Part shown: positions 1 to 6,781 of the stretch, piece after piece
Layout: each line of letters begins with the position of its first letter
How positions within the stretch are numbered: the first letter of the stretch is position 1
Assembly (NCBI GenBank): GCA_900128585.1
Contig: LT642572.1
Span: forward strand, 1-14,328
Length of the DNA stretch: 14,328 nucleotides
Direction of reading: 5' to 3'
DNA from: Stramenopiles sp. TOSAG23-3
Lineage: Eukaryota > Sar
The notes under the pieces: generated by a model
Databases searched by the model: none
What the model saw: only the letters and a program-made list of their open reading frames with translations
Told to the model about the DNA's origin: nothing
Program-made: the position numbers and the translations under genes

Positions 1-21
1 ATAATTTTCCACAGCTCAATC

Positions 22-1277
22 ATGAGCGATGATGTCAAGTCTTGGGGTGCCCAGTCGAAGGGTGGGAGGGGGGGGGGGGGGGACGTTCGGCCAAAGTAGC
101 GCCGGAGAAAAAGACCCAAGTACACTTGCGCCAAGCCTTTGACATGATTGACAATGACGGTTCTGGGTTCATCGATGGTGAGCATCTTGCCTTGCTGCTC
201 CGACTCCAAGGGATTGATGTCACGAAAAATGATGTCATGCATATTATTCGGCATTACCACCGGCAGACGTCCCAAACGAAGGTCGGGGAAGATGTCTTGT
301 CGTTTGAGGAATTCTGCGCGATCATGGACGATGGAAACGACGGCAATGTCAACGTTTCGATGGAGGAGTTGACTCGTCGCTTCGCAAACAAGTCGGTGCA
401 CCACCTGACGCTCCTGTCTCAAATGGGAGAACCGCTCTGGAAACAGCAAGAGAGGGAGTCCGGCCTTCTTGGTATAAAAAAGGGTATGAACGCACGGATG
501 GAGCTTGGCAAATTGGCGGATGGGACCGTCGCTCAAGGGATTATCTTGGTGTTGATTGTAGTGGACGTCGTCGTGGTCATCATGGAGCTGCTCTTGGCGG
601 CGATAATCTGCCTCGAACCCAGCCAGGCCCACCGACGGCTGAGGATGTCCGGAATGGCCGACGCGGCCAAGAGCCTGGCACGGATGCTTGCGGGCACCAC
701 GGTGCCCGCTTCGGACGATATACCGGAGTTTTGTATAGATTGCATGACGCTTCAAATAGAGGTCGAGAACGTTCTGCACTGGGTATCCGTCAGCATCTTG
801 TTTGCTTTTGCGTTTCAAATATTTTTGTTGATGGTAGCGTACGGCTTGAGATTCTTCAAGAACCCTTTCTTTGTCCTAGATTTTATTGTCGTCGTCGTCG
901 CGTTGGTGTTGGAGCTCGCGTTTCATGTTAGGGAGGGTGCCTTGTTTGCGATCCTGTTGTCGTGGAGAGTTATCCGGATAATACACGGGTTTTACACGAC
1001 CATAGAAATCCAGCACAAGGAAAACCACAAAAAGATCCACAACACTATCATGGCCCACGCGACGACGACGACGGCCCATCTGGAGCAGTTGAAAGGGGAG
1101 ATGACCCAAAGCTTGAGGCAAGTTGTGATGGTGCTGCAGGATGACTCCAAGGAAATCGATCGTGCCAGACTCTTGGAGCTTATAGAGAAAGACATCCTGG
1201 ACATGCAGCAAGACATCAAGCTGATGGAGGACGATATGACAGAATCCGCGAAGAGAGAGGACTTGGCAACATTCTAG
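22..1277 (+). CDS. EF-hand-fused Hv1-type voltage-gated proton channel (frame broken in a poly-G run)
   Basis: Likely a voltage-sensor-only proton channel. An EF-hand region (loop at 150-185, DNDGSGFIDGEH, plus a degenerate second hand ending LSFEEF) precedes four membrane segments that align with human Hv1. S1 carries the selectivity Asp (codon 564) and a Glu seven residues on (585). S2 keeps the His corresponding to H140 (777). S3 keeps the VLD Asp (879). S4 reads LLSWRVIRIIHG (954-989). A helical, charged C-terminal tail (about 1000-1250) resembles the Hv1 dimerising coiled coil. The S1-S2 loop is much longer than in human Hv1 and the S3-S4 loop is shorter. Oddities: the first S4 arginine is Leu, and the S2 positions equal to E153 and K157 are Gln and Leu. 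The main frame has no ATG before codon 144, inside the EF-hand, and a stop at 30-32. ATG at 22 opens a plausible start (MSDDVKSWG) in another frame that joins the main frame if the G run at 68-82 had one more G. The start is therefore inferred. No intron is needed. Confidence 0.8.
68..82 (+). repeat. G15 homopolymer at the frame break of the Hv1-like gene
   Basis: Fifteen consecutive G bases. Upstream codons from the ATG at 22 read in one frame into the run and then meet a stop at 106-108. The channel frame continues from the run in another frame. One extra G (or two fewer) would join them within a glycine stretch. A homopolymer length error is the simplest explanation, with real length polymorphism or slippage as alternatives. 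Confidence 0.9.
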
Positions 1278-1517
1278 AGTTTTAAATCAAGTCTTATAAT
1301 TAAAGAAAGAAAAGTATCTCGTCAGAACTACAGATCCCAATTCGGTTAATTGTTAACGTACAAACGAACTTGTTAAAAAAAAAAGTCTTGTGCACTGGAA
1401 CGAAGATTCTAAGATCTGCATCCGCTCCCGACCTTTGACCCTATGATACTACTTACTCCCAAAAGGACATGCCTACATTCTGCTCACCCCCCCCCCTTCT
1501 TCCCCTCCGTGTCTGCG
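1278..1517. other. Convergent intergenic region
   Basis: This lies between the stop of the Hv1-like gene and the stop of the minus-strand TPR gene, so it should hold both 3' ends. It contains an A run (1375-1384), a C run (about 1488-1497) and pyrimidine-rich DNA. On the minus strand a sequence identical to a strong 5' splice donor core (GTGAGT) occurs four codons before the annotated end of the TPR gene, so that gene might continue into this stretch by splicing. I could not find a convincing acceptor and continuation. No RNA gene seen. Confidence 0.5.
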
Positions 1518-2386
1518 TTAAAAAATACTCACGTGGTGCCTGTTCTTAAACCGGTTTACCTTTTGGTCACTGCCCTTTTTCCACCAAAACCACAACTCGA
1601 CGAATGTGATTTGCTGCTCCGGGTCGTGCTCCCGTACGCCGCTAATTTGGTACACCACGTCATCCAGCTCGCTGGCGGTCAAAAGGGGAGAGCTGCCACT
1701 GCTGTTCAAGACTTTGCCCAACGTTTCTTTATTTACACTTGTCGCTCCACCGCTAAGACCCATAAAAATTTCCAGCAATTTCCCCTCTTCATCGTTGCCC
1801 CCCCCCTCGTGCGCATGGGCCTTGAAAGAGTTCATCATGCTTGACCGTTTCTGCAGTTTTTTTTCTATCCGTTTTAGCTTCTGTTTTTTTCTATCCGTTT
1901 TAGCTTCTGGTTCACTTCGAACTTTAGCATGTTCCACGCATGATCCCGCTTTACAACCAGCGACAGAGCGTTCAAAGAGCTGGAAAAGAACCGTCGGGCC
2001 ATCGGCAAATTGTTGCGAACGTAGGCTGATTTTCCGAGCGAAGCATATGCCCTCCCCTCCCCAAAATTATCGCTTTGCTTGACCGCAAGCGTCAGCGCAA
2101 CGGTGACAAGGCGCTTTGACTCATCAAACAAAGGCTCTGCGTCTTCCCCACGGTACGACTGGCACTCATGCTCGGTGCAGAATTGGGCAATGTGCAACAG
2201 GCAGTCTCCCAGGATAGCCAGGGCCAACACTTCGTTGCGGTGGATAATTGGCAAGGGGATGGTTCGATAAAACTTTGCGTCAGACTCTAAACTGATCATC
2301 ATTTGCCACTTTCGAAGCCCAGTCTCTGCCACAATTCTGGCGTTCTCCAAGGTCGCAAGGTCAGTGTAGTCTTCGTCCATTGCCAT
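1518..2386 (-). CDS. TPR and EF-hand-like protein, frame broken by a 26-bp tandem duplication
   Basis: The ATG at 2386 opens a frame that runs to a stop near 1874. A second frame covers 1937-1518. Both read through the same lysine-rich segment (QKLKRIEK), once per copy of a 26-bp duplication at 1858-1909. Removing one copy would give a single protein of about 280 residues. The N-terminal half is helical with one clear tetratricopeptide-type repeat (AYASLGKSAYVRNNLPMARR, about residues 120-150). After the basic linker, the C-terminal half (EEGKLLEIFMGLSG, then ITFVELWFWWKK) resembles a pair of EF-hands with degenerate calcium loops. TPR plus EF-hand suggests a scaffold or adaptor; no specific function is recognised. 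The last residues are uncertain because a splice-donor-like GTGAGT lies just before the stop. The frame break may be a real allele, a young pseudogene or an assembly error. Confidence 0.6.
1858..1909. repeat. Exact 26-bp tandem duplication inside the TPR gene
   Basis: Positions 1858-1883 and 1884-1909 are identical over all 26 bases and directly adjacent; identity stops immediately on both sides. Because 26 is not a multiple of three, it shifts the minus-strand reading frame. The absence of any difference between copies points to a very recent event or an assembly artefact. The unit lacks GT...AG ends on the coding strand, so it does not look like a tiny intron. Confidence 0.95.
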
Positions 2387-2904
2387 CGTTCAATTTGAGA
2401 CACACAGTAGTGCAGACAGGAACGTCCTTTCTTGCTCTACTCTAACACTTGAAAGAAGAAAACAAAACAACAGAAACAAAAGCAGACGCCAAAAAGACTT
2501 TCTCTTTGCAATTGTTCATTTACCATACCATCAAAACGTTTTCTTTTTTTATTTATTAATTATTATTTTTTTATGAAAAAATGGTTTATTTTACTCTTCT
2601 TCTTCTTCTTTATCTTCTATATATTACTACTATATTATTATACTGTAGTAAAACAAAAAATTCAAACAAAATTTAAAACGGTAATAAAAAAAAAGAATTA
2701 TGATACGATGAAACTCCTCCTATTTAGTATTAAATACCTTCCTGTCTTCCTGTATCATCATACCCTATTTCCTATAATAATACGACTAAAAAACAAGAAA
2801 ATTGGCTGTTATTTATATAAGTAATAAGTAAGCATAATTAATAATTAAATTTCGCTTCCTCATAATATACGTAATTAACTATATCTTCGTTACCCGTTCG
2901 TCGC

Positions 2905-2933
2905 GTACGAGGATCCTCGTACCGGTACGGTAC
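2905..2933. repeat. Overlapping palindromes in a GC-rich island
   Basis: GTACGAGGATCCTCGTAC (2905-2922) is a perfect 18-base palindrome. CGTACCGGTACG (2918-2929) is a second, overlapping 12-base palindrome, and GGTAC repeats again to 2933. The island stands out from the AT-rich surroundings. It could be a protein-binding site or part of a degenerate repeat; function unknown. Confidence 0.8.
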
Positions 2934-2964
2934 AGGTAGCTTCCTCTCCCCTCTCTCCTCATAG

Positions 2965-3005
2965 TCTTTACGATCCTGTTGTCATGGAACGTGATCCGGA
3001 ACATA
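2965..3005 (+). pseudogene. Relic of an Hv1-like S4 segment
   Basis: Ungapped hand alignment to 943-983 of the Hv1-like gene gives 33 identical bases of 41, including 13 in a row (949-961 with 2971-2983). In the matching frame it reads ILLSWNVIRN against ILLSWRVIRI in the gene, then soon hits a stop. Sequence on either side shows no further similarity. It is most simply a fragment left from a duplicated or inserted piece of an Hv1-family gene. It lies just downstream of the sulfurtransferase stop, so a minus-strand 3' UTR would carry it antisense to the channel mRNA. The match is short and chance similarity is not fully excluded. Confidence 0.5.
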
Positions 3006-3096
3006 ATATTTTCGTAAAAATATTCAAATAAAAATGTTCAAGGGGTGGTATAATATGTGACGGAGGTTCTTTTGCCTCCCTGCTCCTCTCTAAGAA

Positions 3097-4068
3097 TTAC
3101 TTCTTCGTATCGACAGGCAAATCTGACATACCATACTCGGTCCAAGACCCGTCGAATAGCTTTGTGTTTTCAGTTCGTCCCACTATTTCCAGAGCGGCAA
3201 GAATGATGCACGCTGTCACTCCCGACCCGCATGACGTGATAATTGGCCTACTGGTGTCTTGGATAAGCCCTTCAGGCGCGGCCTGATCCAGCCGAACGGT
3301 AAGTAAATCGGTATCCAATAGCCCGCTTCCATCTTCCGTCAGCAAGCTTTGGAACGGAACGTTCACACTTCCCGGAATGTGACCCGTCCGAACGCCTTCG
3401 CGTGGCTCGTCCACGTCTCCGTTGAAACGTGGGCCCCCCCTCGCATCGAAAATGGTCGATTTTGTGTCATTTAACTTCGACTGATTCATGTCGCTCAAGG
3501 ATGCAAGTCGACTATGTTCTGCAACGGCACGAAAAGATCCCCCGAGTGCTTGCGGACCGTTTGTCTCATCGCCTGCAATAGTCTCAAAATTCTGGCCTTT
3601 CCATGCCGGCAGCCCGCCGTCCAAGATATAAACGTTTCGGTGGCCAAAATATTTGAAGAGCCACCAGCACCGTGCAGAGCTAAATAGCCCGACTGAGTCG
3701 TACGTGACAACGGTTGATTCGTTTGTAACCCCGAATTCTCTCGCTGCCTCTTGGAAAAATTCAGCCGTGGGCAAAGTGTGGGGCAGTGGGGAGGAGCTAT
3801 CGGAAATGCTGTCAATGTCGAAAAACTGGGCAGTTGGTATTCTGTCCTGCATAAATTCTTCCCTCGCATTTCGGTCAGATCCTGGCATGTGCCAAGAACT
3901 GTCAAAGACAACAATATCGTTTTCACCTTTATCTAATTTAGCAGCAAGTTCTGCCGGTTTCACCAGAACATTACCGCGCCCAGCCGACGCCGCATTCGAG
4001 AGACCTGCTCGCCCAACCCCCCGACCTGACCTTTTTGAAACGGTCCGAGCAACTAAAAGGAGCACCAT
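3097..4068 (-). CDS. 3-mercaptopyruvate sulfurtransferase (tandem rhodanese domains)
   Basis: Transfers sulfur from 3-mercaptopyruvate to a thiol acceptor via a cysteine persulfide, in cysteine catabolism and sulfide production. It is 323 residues with two rhodanese domains. The inactive N-terminal one (about 35-165) contains DSSWHMPG, FSSARCWW and the typical YILDGGLPAWK. The catalytic C-terminal one (about 200-315) contains FDARGGPRF, GHIPGSVNVPF and the active loop CGSGVTA with Cys at codon 3229-3231 (residue 280). The CGSGVTA loop is that of mercaptopyruvate sulfurtransferases rather than the CRKGVT type of thiosulfate sulfurtransferases. The first ~35 residues are rich in Arg, Ser and Ala without acidic residues, suggesting a mitochondrial targeting peptide. 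The start was chosen for the excellent Kozak context and because it gives full family length plus the presequence. No intron. It is divergent from the metalloprotease-like gene. Confidence 0.93.
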   Translation of the reverse strand: MVLLLVARTVSKRSGRGVGRAGLSNAASAGRGNVLVKPAELAAKLDKGENDIVVFDSSWHMPGSDRNAREEFMQDRIPTAQFFDIDSISDSSSPLPHTLPTAEFFQEAAREFGVTNESTVVTYDSVGLFSSARCWWLFKYFGHRNVYILDGGLPAWKGQNFETIAGDETNGPQALGGSFRAVAEHSRLASLSDMNQSKLNDTKSTIFDARGGPRFNGDVDEPREGVRTGHIPGSVNVPFQSLLTEDGSGLLDTDLLTVRLDQAAPEGLIQDTSRPIITSCGSGVTACIILAALEIVGRTENTKLFDGSWTEYGMSDLPVDTKK

Positions 4069-4221
4069 GGCGAACGCTTGGAAAGAGCACGCAACAAACG
4101 AAACACAGCTACTACGGTGAAATATTATTTTGGTATATTATATGTGTATGTACGTATATTTAATGCAAATTCATGTAGCGCGTTACGAGAATGTGAATGA
4201 TGATGATGTGAACAAAAAATA

Positions 4222-4372
4222 TCTTCTTCTTTCTTTCTTTCTTCTTCTCTTCTTCTTCTTCTTCTTCTTCTTCTTCTTCTTCTTCTTCTTCTTCTTTCTT
4301 CTTCTTCTTCTTCTTCTTCTTCTTCTTTCTTCTTCTTCTTCTTCTTCTTCTTCTTCTCCTCTTCTCCTTCTC
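4222..4372 (+). repeat. CTT/TTC microsatellite, 151 uninterrupted pyrimidines
   Basis: Every base from 4222 to 4372 is C or T, mostly CTT/TTC triplets with a few CTTT interruptions and a CTCCT-rich end. Mirror-symmetric homopurine-homopyrimidine DNA of this kind can form triplex (H-DNA) structures. Open frames through it encode only Phe/Leu/Ser or Lys/Arg/Glu runs and are not genes. It lies between two divergent starts. Confidence 0.97.
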
Positions 4373-4406
4373 AGCAGAGAAGAGAGGAGGTAAGGTACCG
4401 TACCGT

Positions 4407-4450
4407 AGGAGGGAGAGGAGAGAAGGAGAGAAGAGAGAAGAGAGAGGAGA
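4407..4450 (+). repeat. Purine-only (GA-rich) tract facing the CTT tract
   Basis: 44 uninterrupted purines, preceded by a shorter purine run at 4376-4390. Together with the pyrimidine tract at 4222-4372 on the same strand this gives a pyrimidine-to-purine strand switch around a short GGTACCGTACC core, so the two sides are partly complementary. Confidence 0.9.
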
Positions 4451-4568
4451 TGAGGTAGTTGGTGGAGATTGAAAAGAAGCATCATATTATACTCGCAATT
4501 CGTGCCCCCTTTGAATTCACAGAAGAACAGGCTCACTATGGCGAACGAAATATTATTGTCCTGGGTTC

Positions 4569-6155
4569 ATGGTTTCAGATGCCACCCCTTTGAGTTTAAG
4601 CTACTCAAACCACCATGTAGAGAAGAATATCATACCGTTAATGATGTCCTCTTTTTACTCGAACCGACGGTGCATTCCTAACCTTGTTAAGCGGAGCCGC
4701 CAGTCCGTGGTAGAGTCGAAGTTTTACATCGGCGTTGGGTTTGAATTGGCCGAGCTCAACCGAGCCTACCACCGCGTTAAACACGCGATTTGTAGTGGGA
4801 GAGAGATTTTTGCTTCTCCCACCCATCGCGTATTCTATTGCACACGCAGCGGCAGCGATGACGAAGGCTCTGCGGACCGGTGGCATATAGAGCGCAAGAG
4901 CGACGGTAAGTGTGTTGCGTTCGCTTGTGACCACCGTGGCGTAGAGTTAATCGCCTGGAAGTGCAAGGACAACCAAAGCTGGGCTGTTTCGATGGGGCGT
5001 TTGCAGTCCACAACTTCACAGGCAAAATTTGAAGTCGAGTGCTCTTCTGTCCCCCGGGCTTTGCGAAAACGAACCATCCAAGGATTTCACGGCGGCTGCA
5101 ACAAGGTTTACCAAGAGCACCGGATCGCAGGGTTTGTGGTGTTTGTAGAGAAAGGCACAATTGAGGCCTTCGGCCTACGCTTAATCCGCCAGCTGTGTTT
5201 GGATCTGCAAGAGCTCGCACGCGTGATTCCAGCGCTCTGGTTTGCCAAAATGCGCGTGGGGTTACGAATATGGGTAAACAGGGCTTCGCTATTGTTTGGA
5301 AAGCCACAGCACGGGGCGTGCCATCACTCATCTGAAGGTTGGCTTCTAGAGCATGAAAACATGGTCGAAAAAGTCCACAGCGTTGAGATCCACGATGCCC
5401 ACCATTACTTGACCGATCGTGGCTGCTGGTCTGGCATGTTGCTACACGAGTGTTCTCATTGGGTGCACCATGAAGCAAACATTGTGGAAGGGGCCGTTGG
5501 GTGGACCCGTTTGCCTGCGGCAACCATTTCGTTCGTTGCAGCAGAGTCGGGGGCGGTCCAGGCGAGGGGGTTTCCTTCCCTGGGTATGAACGGGGTGTAC
5601 ATTGAAACTGGAAAGTTGTGCAGCGAAAGACCAATCTATAGCAATGGAGTCTTCTACTTGTACCGCACGGACAGTTGCAACCACGACGATAGCAAGCGCG
5701 CAGATCGATGGCATGTCGAGATTCGACCATTGGAGAGAGGCAAAGCGCGGGTACTAGCGTACGCCTGTGGTGGCGCGGATCTGCGCACTTGCAATGGTCA
5801 TTGGAACGCCCAGAACAATTCTAGCATAGACGTGCGCATCACCGAAGCCCTCGAAGCGGCCGTTGCCTTGGGAATATACAATTCAAACCAAGAACGGGCA
5901 AATAGCCGTGGCCGCACGAGTGTCCTCCAGGAACAAGCTTATTGCATGACTGATTATAAGGAGTACTTTGCTGTTTGTTCGACTGCATTCTTCTCGAGTA
6001 GGCATTTCTTCAATGATTACTACCCGTTCACACATGGCGAGCTCAGGGAGTACGACAGCTGTGGGTATCAAATGTGCGAACAGGTCTGGGGCATTAAGGG
6101 TGAGGATGTCCCAACACGCCACGAGGTGCCGATTGCGTACCCAGAAAGGGCGTGA
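4569..6155 (+). CDS. HExxH zinc-metalloprotease-like protein split by a duplicated module
   Basis: About 528 residues. The catalytic features are those of a family of bacterial and eukaryotic HExxH putative metallopeptidases: RIWVNRAS, then a GWLLEHEN/VEIHDAHHYL stretch, LLHECSHWVHH (His293, Glu294, His297), EALEAAVALGIYNS, and AYCMTDYKEYFAVCSTAFF followed by YPFTHGELREYDSCGYQM...VWG. Glu465 in KEYFA is the likely third zinc ligand; four residues later, where an acidic residue is common, this protein has Val. A module of about 65-75 residues occurs twice: at about 72-138 (CSGREIF, VFYCTRSG, ADRWHIE, AFACD) and at about 340-417 (CSERPIY, VFYLYRT, ADRWHVE, AYACG). The second copy lies between the HExxH helix and the Glu helix. 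No signal peptide is visible. The first ~50 residues match nothing I know and overlap another open frame, so the start is uncertain. Substrate unknown. Confidence 0.72.
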   Translation: MVSDATPLSLSYSNHHVEKNIIPLMMSSFYSNRRCIPNLVKRSRQSVVESKFYIGVGFELAELNRAYHRVKHAICSGREIFASPTHRVFYCTRSGSDDEGSADRWHIERKSDGKCVAFACDHRGVELIAWKCKDNQSWAVSMGRLQSTTSQAKFEVECSSVPRALRKRTIQGFHGGCNKVYQEHRIAGFVVFVEKGTIEAFGLRLIRQLCLDLQELARVIPALWFAKMRVGLRIWVNRASLLFGKPQHGACHHSSEGWLLEHENMVEKVHSVEIHDAHHYLTDRGCWSGMLLHECSHWVHHEANIVEGAVGWTRLPAATISFVAAESGAVQARGFPSLGMNGVYIETGKLCSERPIYSNGVFYLYRTDSCNHDDSKRADRWHVEIRPLERGKARVLAYACGGADLRTCNGHWNAQNNSSIDVRITEALEAAVALGIYNSNQERANSRGRTSVLQEQAYCMTDYKEYFAVCSTAFFSSRHFFNDYYPFTHGELREYDSCGYQMCEQVWGIKGEDVPTRHEVPIAYPERA

Positions 6156-6278
6156 TTAGTGTTTTTGGAAAAAAGATGTGGAGTACTCCTCGTATTTTTT
6201 AAAACAAATAAGTAATTCTTAGAATGTCTAAATCTAGATTTCAGTTCGCATAATAATACATTCATTAAATATTATAAC

Positions 6279-6331
6279 AGAAGAAGAAGAAGAGAGAGAA
6301 AAGAAGAAAAAGAGGAAAGAAGAAAGAAGAA
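6279..6331 (+). repeat. GAA/GA-rich purine tract
   Basis: 53 uninterrupted purines, mostly AAG and GA units, within the AT-rich spacer. Confidence 0.9.
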
Positions 6332-6675
6332 CAATAGGAGGAGATGAGGAGATCTAAACTTAAAAATAAAATAATGCACAAACTTAGTATTAAATAGGAA
6401 AATGATAAAAGTATACAATCAATTTAGTTGTGGTAATTATATATATAAATAGTATAGACTATGTAGTATATACATATAAATAAGGAAGGGGAGTCCATAT
6501 AATAAAGGAGTTATATATTTAACTAGTATGTAATAGTAAAGAGTAAAAATGGGAACGACAGCAGAGGGAGGGAGGGGATGATGGAGGGAGGAAGAAGAAG
6601 AATATGATCATTTTATAAAAAATTAGAGCTTCATGGAAGATAAAGAAATGTATGTAATGATGATTATTGACGTGA

Positions 6676-6693
6676 GTGTGTGTGTGTGTGTGT
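6676..6693 (+). repeat. (GT)9 microsatellite
   Basis: Nine perfect GT dinucleotides, about 90 bases upstream of the start of the XKR-repeat gene. Confidence 0.95.
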
Positions 6694-6781
6694 TCAGGCA
6701 TTTAAATGTGCATGAAACAGAGGGAAGGGAAGGAAACATAAGGCGGTGGGCCAATTTGGAGTTTATTTGCAGCACGTAATC

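Larger units (their letters stand above)
2387..3096. other. AT-rich spacer between two minus-strand genes
   Basis: It holds the 5' flank of the TPR gene (right of 2386) and the 3' flank of the sulfurtransferase gene (left of 3097). Most is A/T-rich low complexity with TTC and ATT runs (2540-2640). An 83-codon open frame at 2573-2824 is composed almost entirely of F, L, I, Y and K codons expected from such DNA and is not called. A GC-richer island at 2890-2960 contains overlapping palindromes, followed by a short Hv1 S4-like relic. No tRNA or rRNA seen. Confidence 0.6.
4069..4568. other. Divergent intergenic region with long purine/pyrimidine tracts
   Basis: This separates the 5' ends of the sulfurtransferase (minus) and metalloprotease-like (plus) genes, so it should contain both promoters. 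The centre is dominated by a 151-nt pyrimidine tract, a short GGTACC-containing break and purine tracts to 4450. A plus-strand ATG at 4537 opens a 48-codon frame that overlaps the metalloprotease frame and ends at 4681. It could be a uORF or the remains of another N-terminus. No clear TATA box was identified. Confidence 0.55.
6156..6781. other. AT-rich spacer
   Basis: It contains the 3' flank of the metalloprotease-like gene and the 5' flank of the XKR-repeat gene. It shows a purine tract (6279-6331), TA-rich stretches (6430-6530), a GA-rich segment (6555-6600) and a GT microsatellite. TTTATTTGCAG at 6762-6772 resembles a splice acceptor just before the ATG at 6782, so a 5' UTR intron is possible. 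No gene seen. Confidence 0.55.

Noticed and set aside
1858-1909. The 26-bp unit as an ultra-short intron
   Set aside because: No GT...AG boundaries on the coding strand at any placement of the unit, and the unit is an exact copy of its neighbour.
2573-2824. 83-codon plus-strand open frame starting MKKWFILLFF
   Set aside because: Its composition is what AT-rich, TTC-rich DNA gives by chance; no domain, no good context, and it lies in a clear spacer.
4130-4536. Open frames on both strands through the CTT tract (poly-Phe/Leu/Ser and poly-Lys/Arg/Glu)
   Set aside because: They are translations of a microsatellite and have no non-repetitive coding content.
4545-4575. Possible third Hv1 S4-like fragment (ATATTATTGTCCTGG, reading ILLSWVHGF)
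   Set aside because: Only about 11 of 15 bases match the channel gene and similarity does not extend, so chance is enough.
4777-5730. 317-codon minus-strand open frame opposite the metalloprotease-like gene
   Set aside because: The plus frame carries HExxH and the duplicated module; the minus frame shows no family features.
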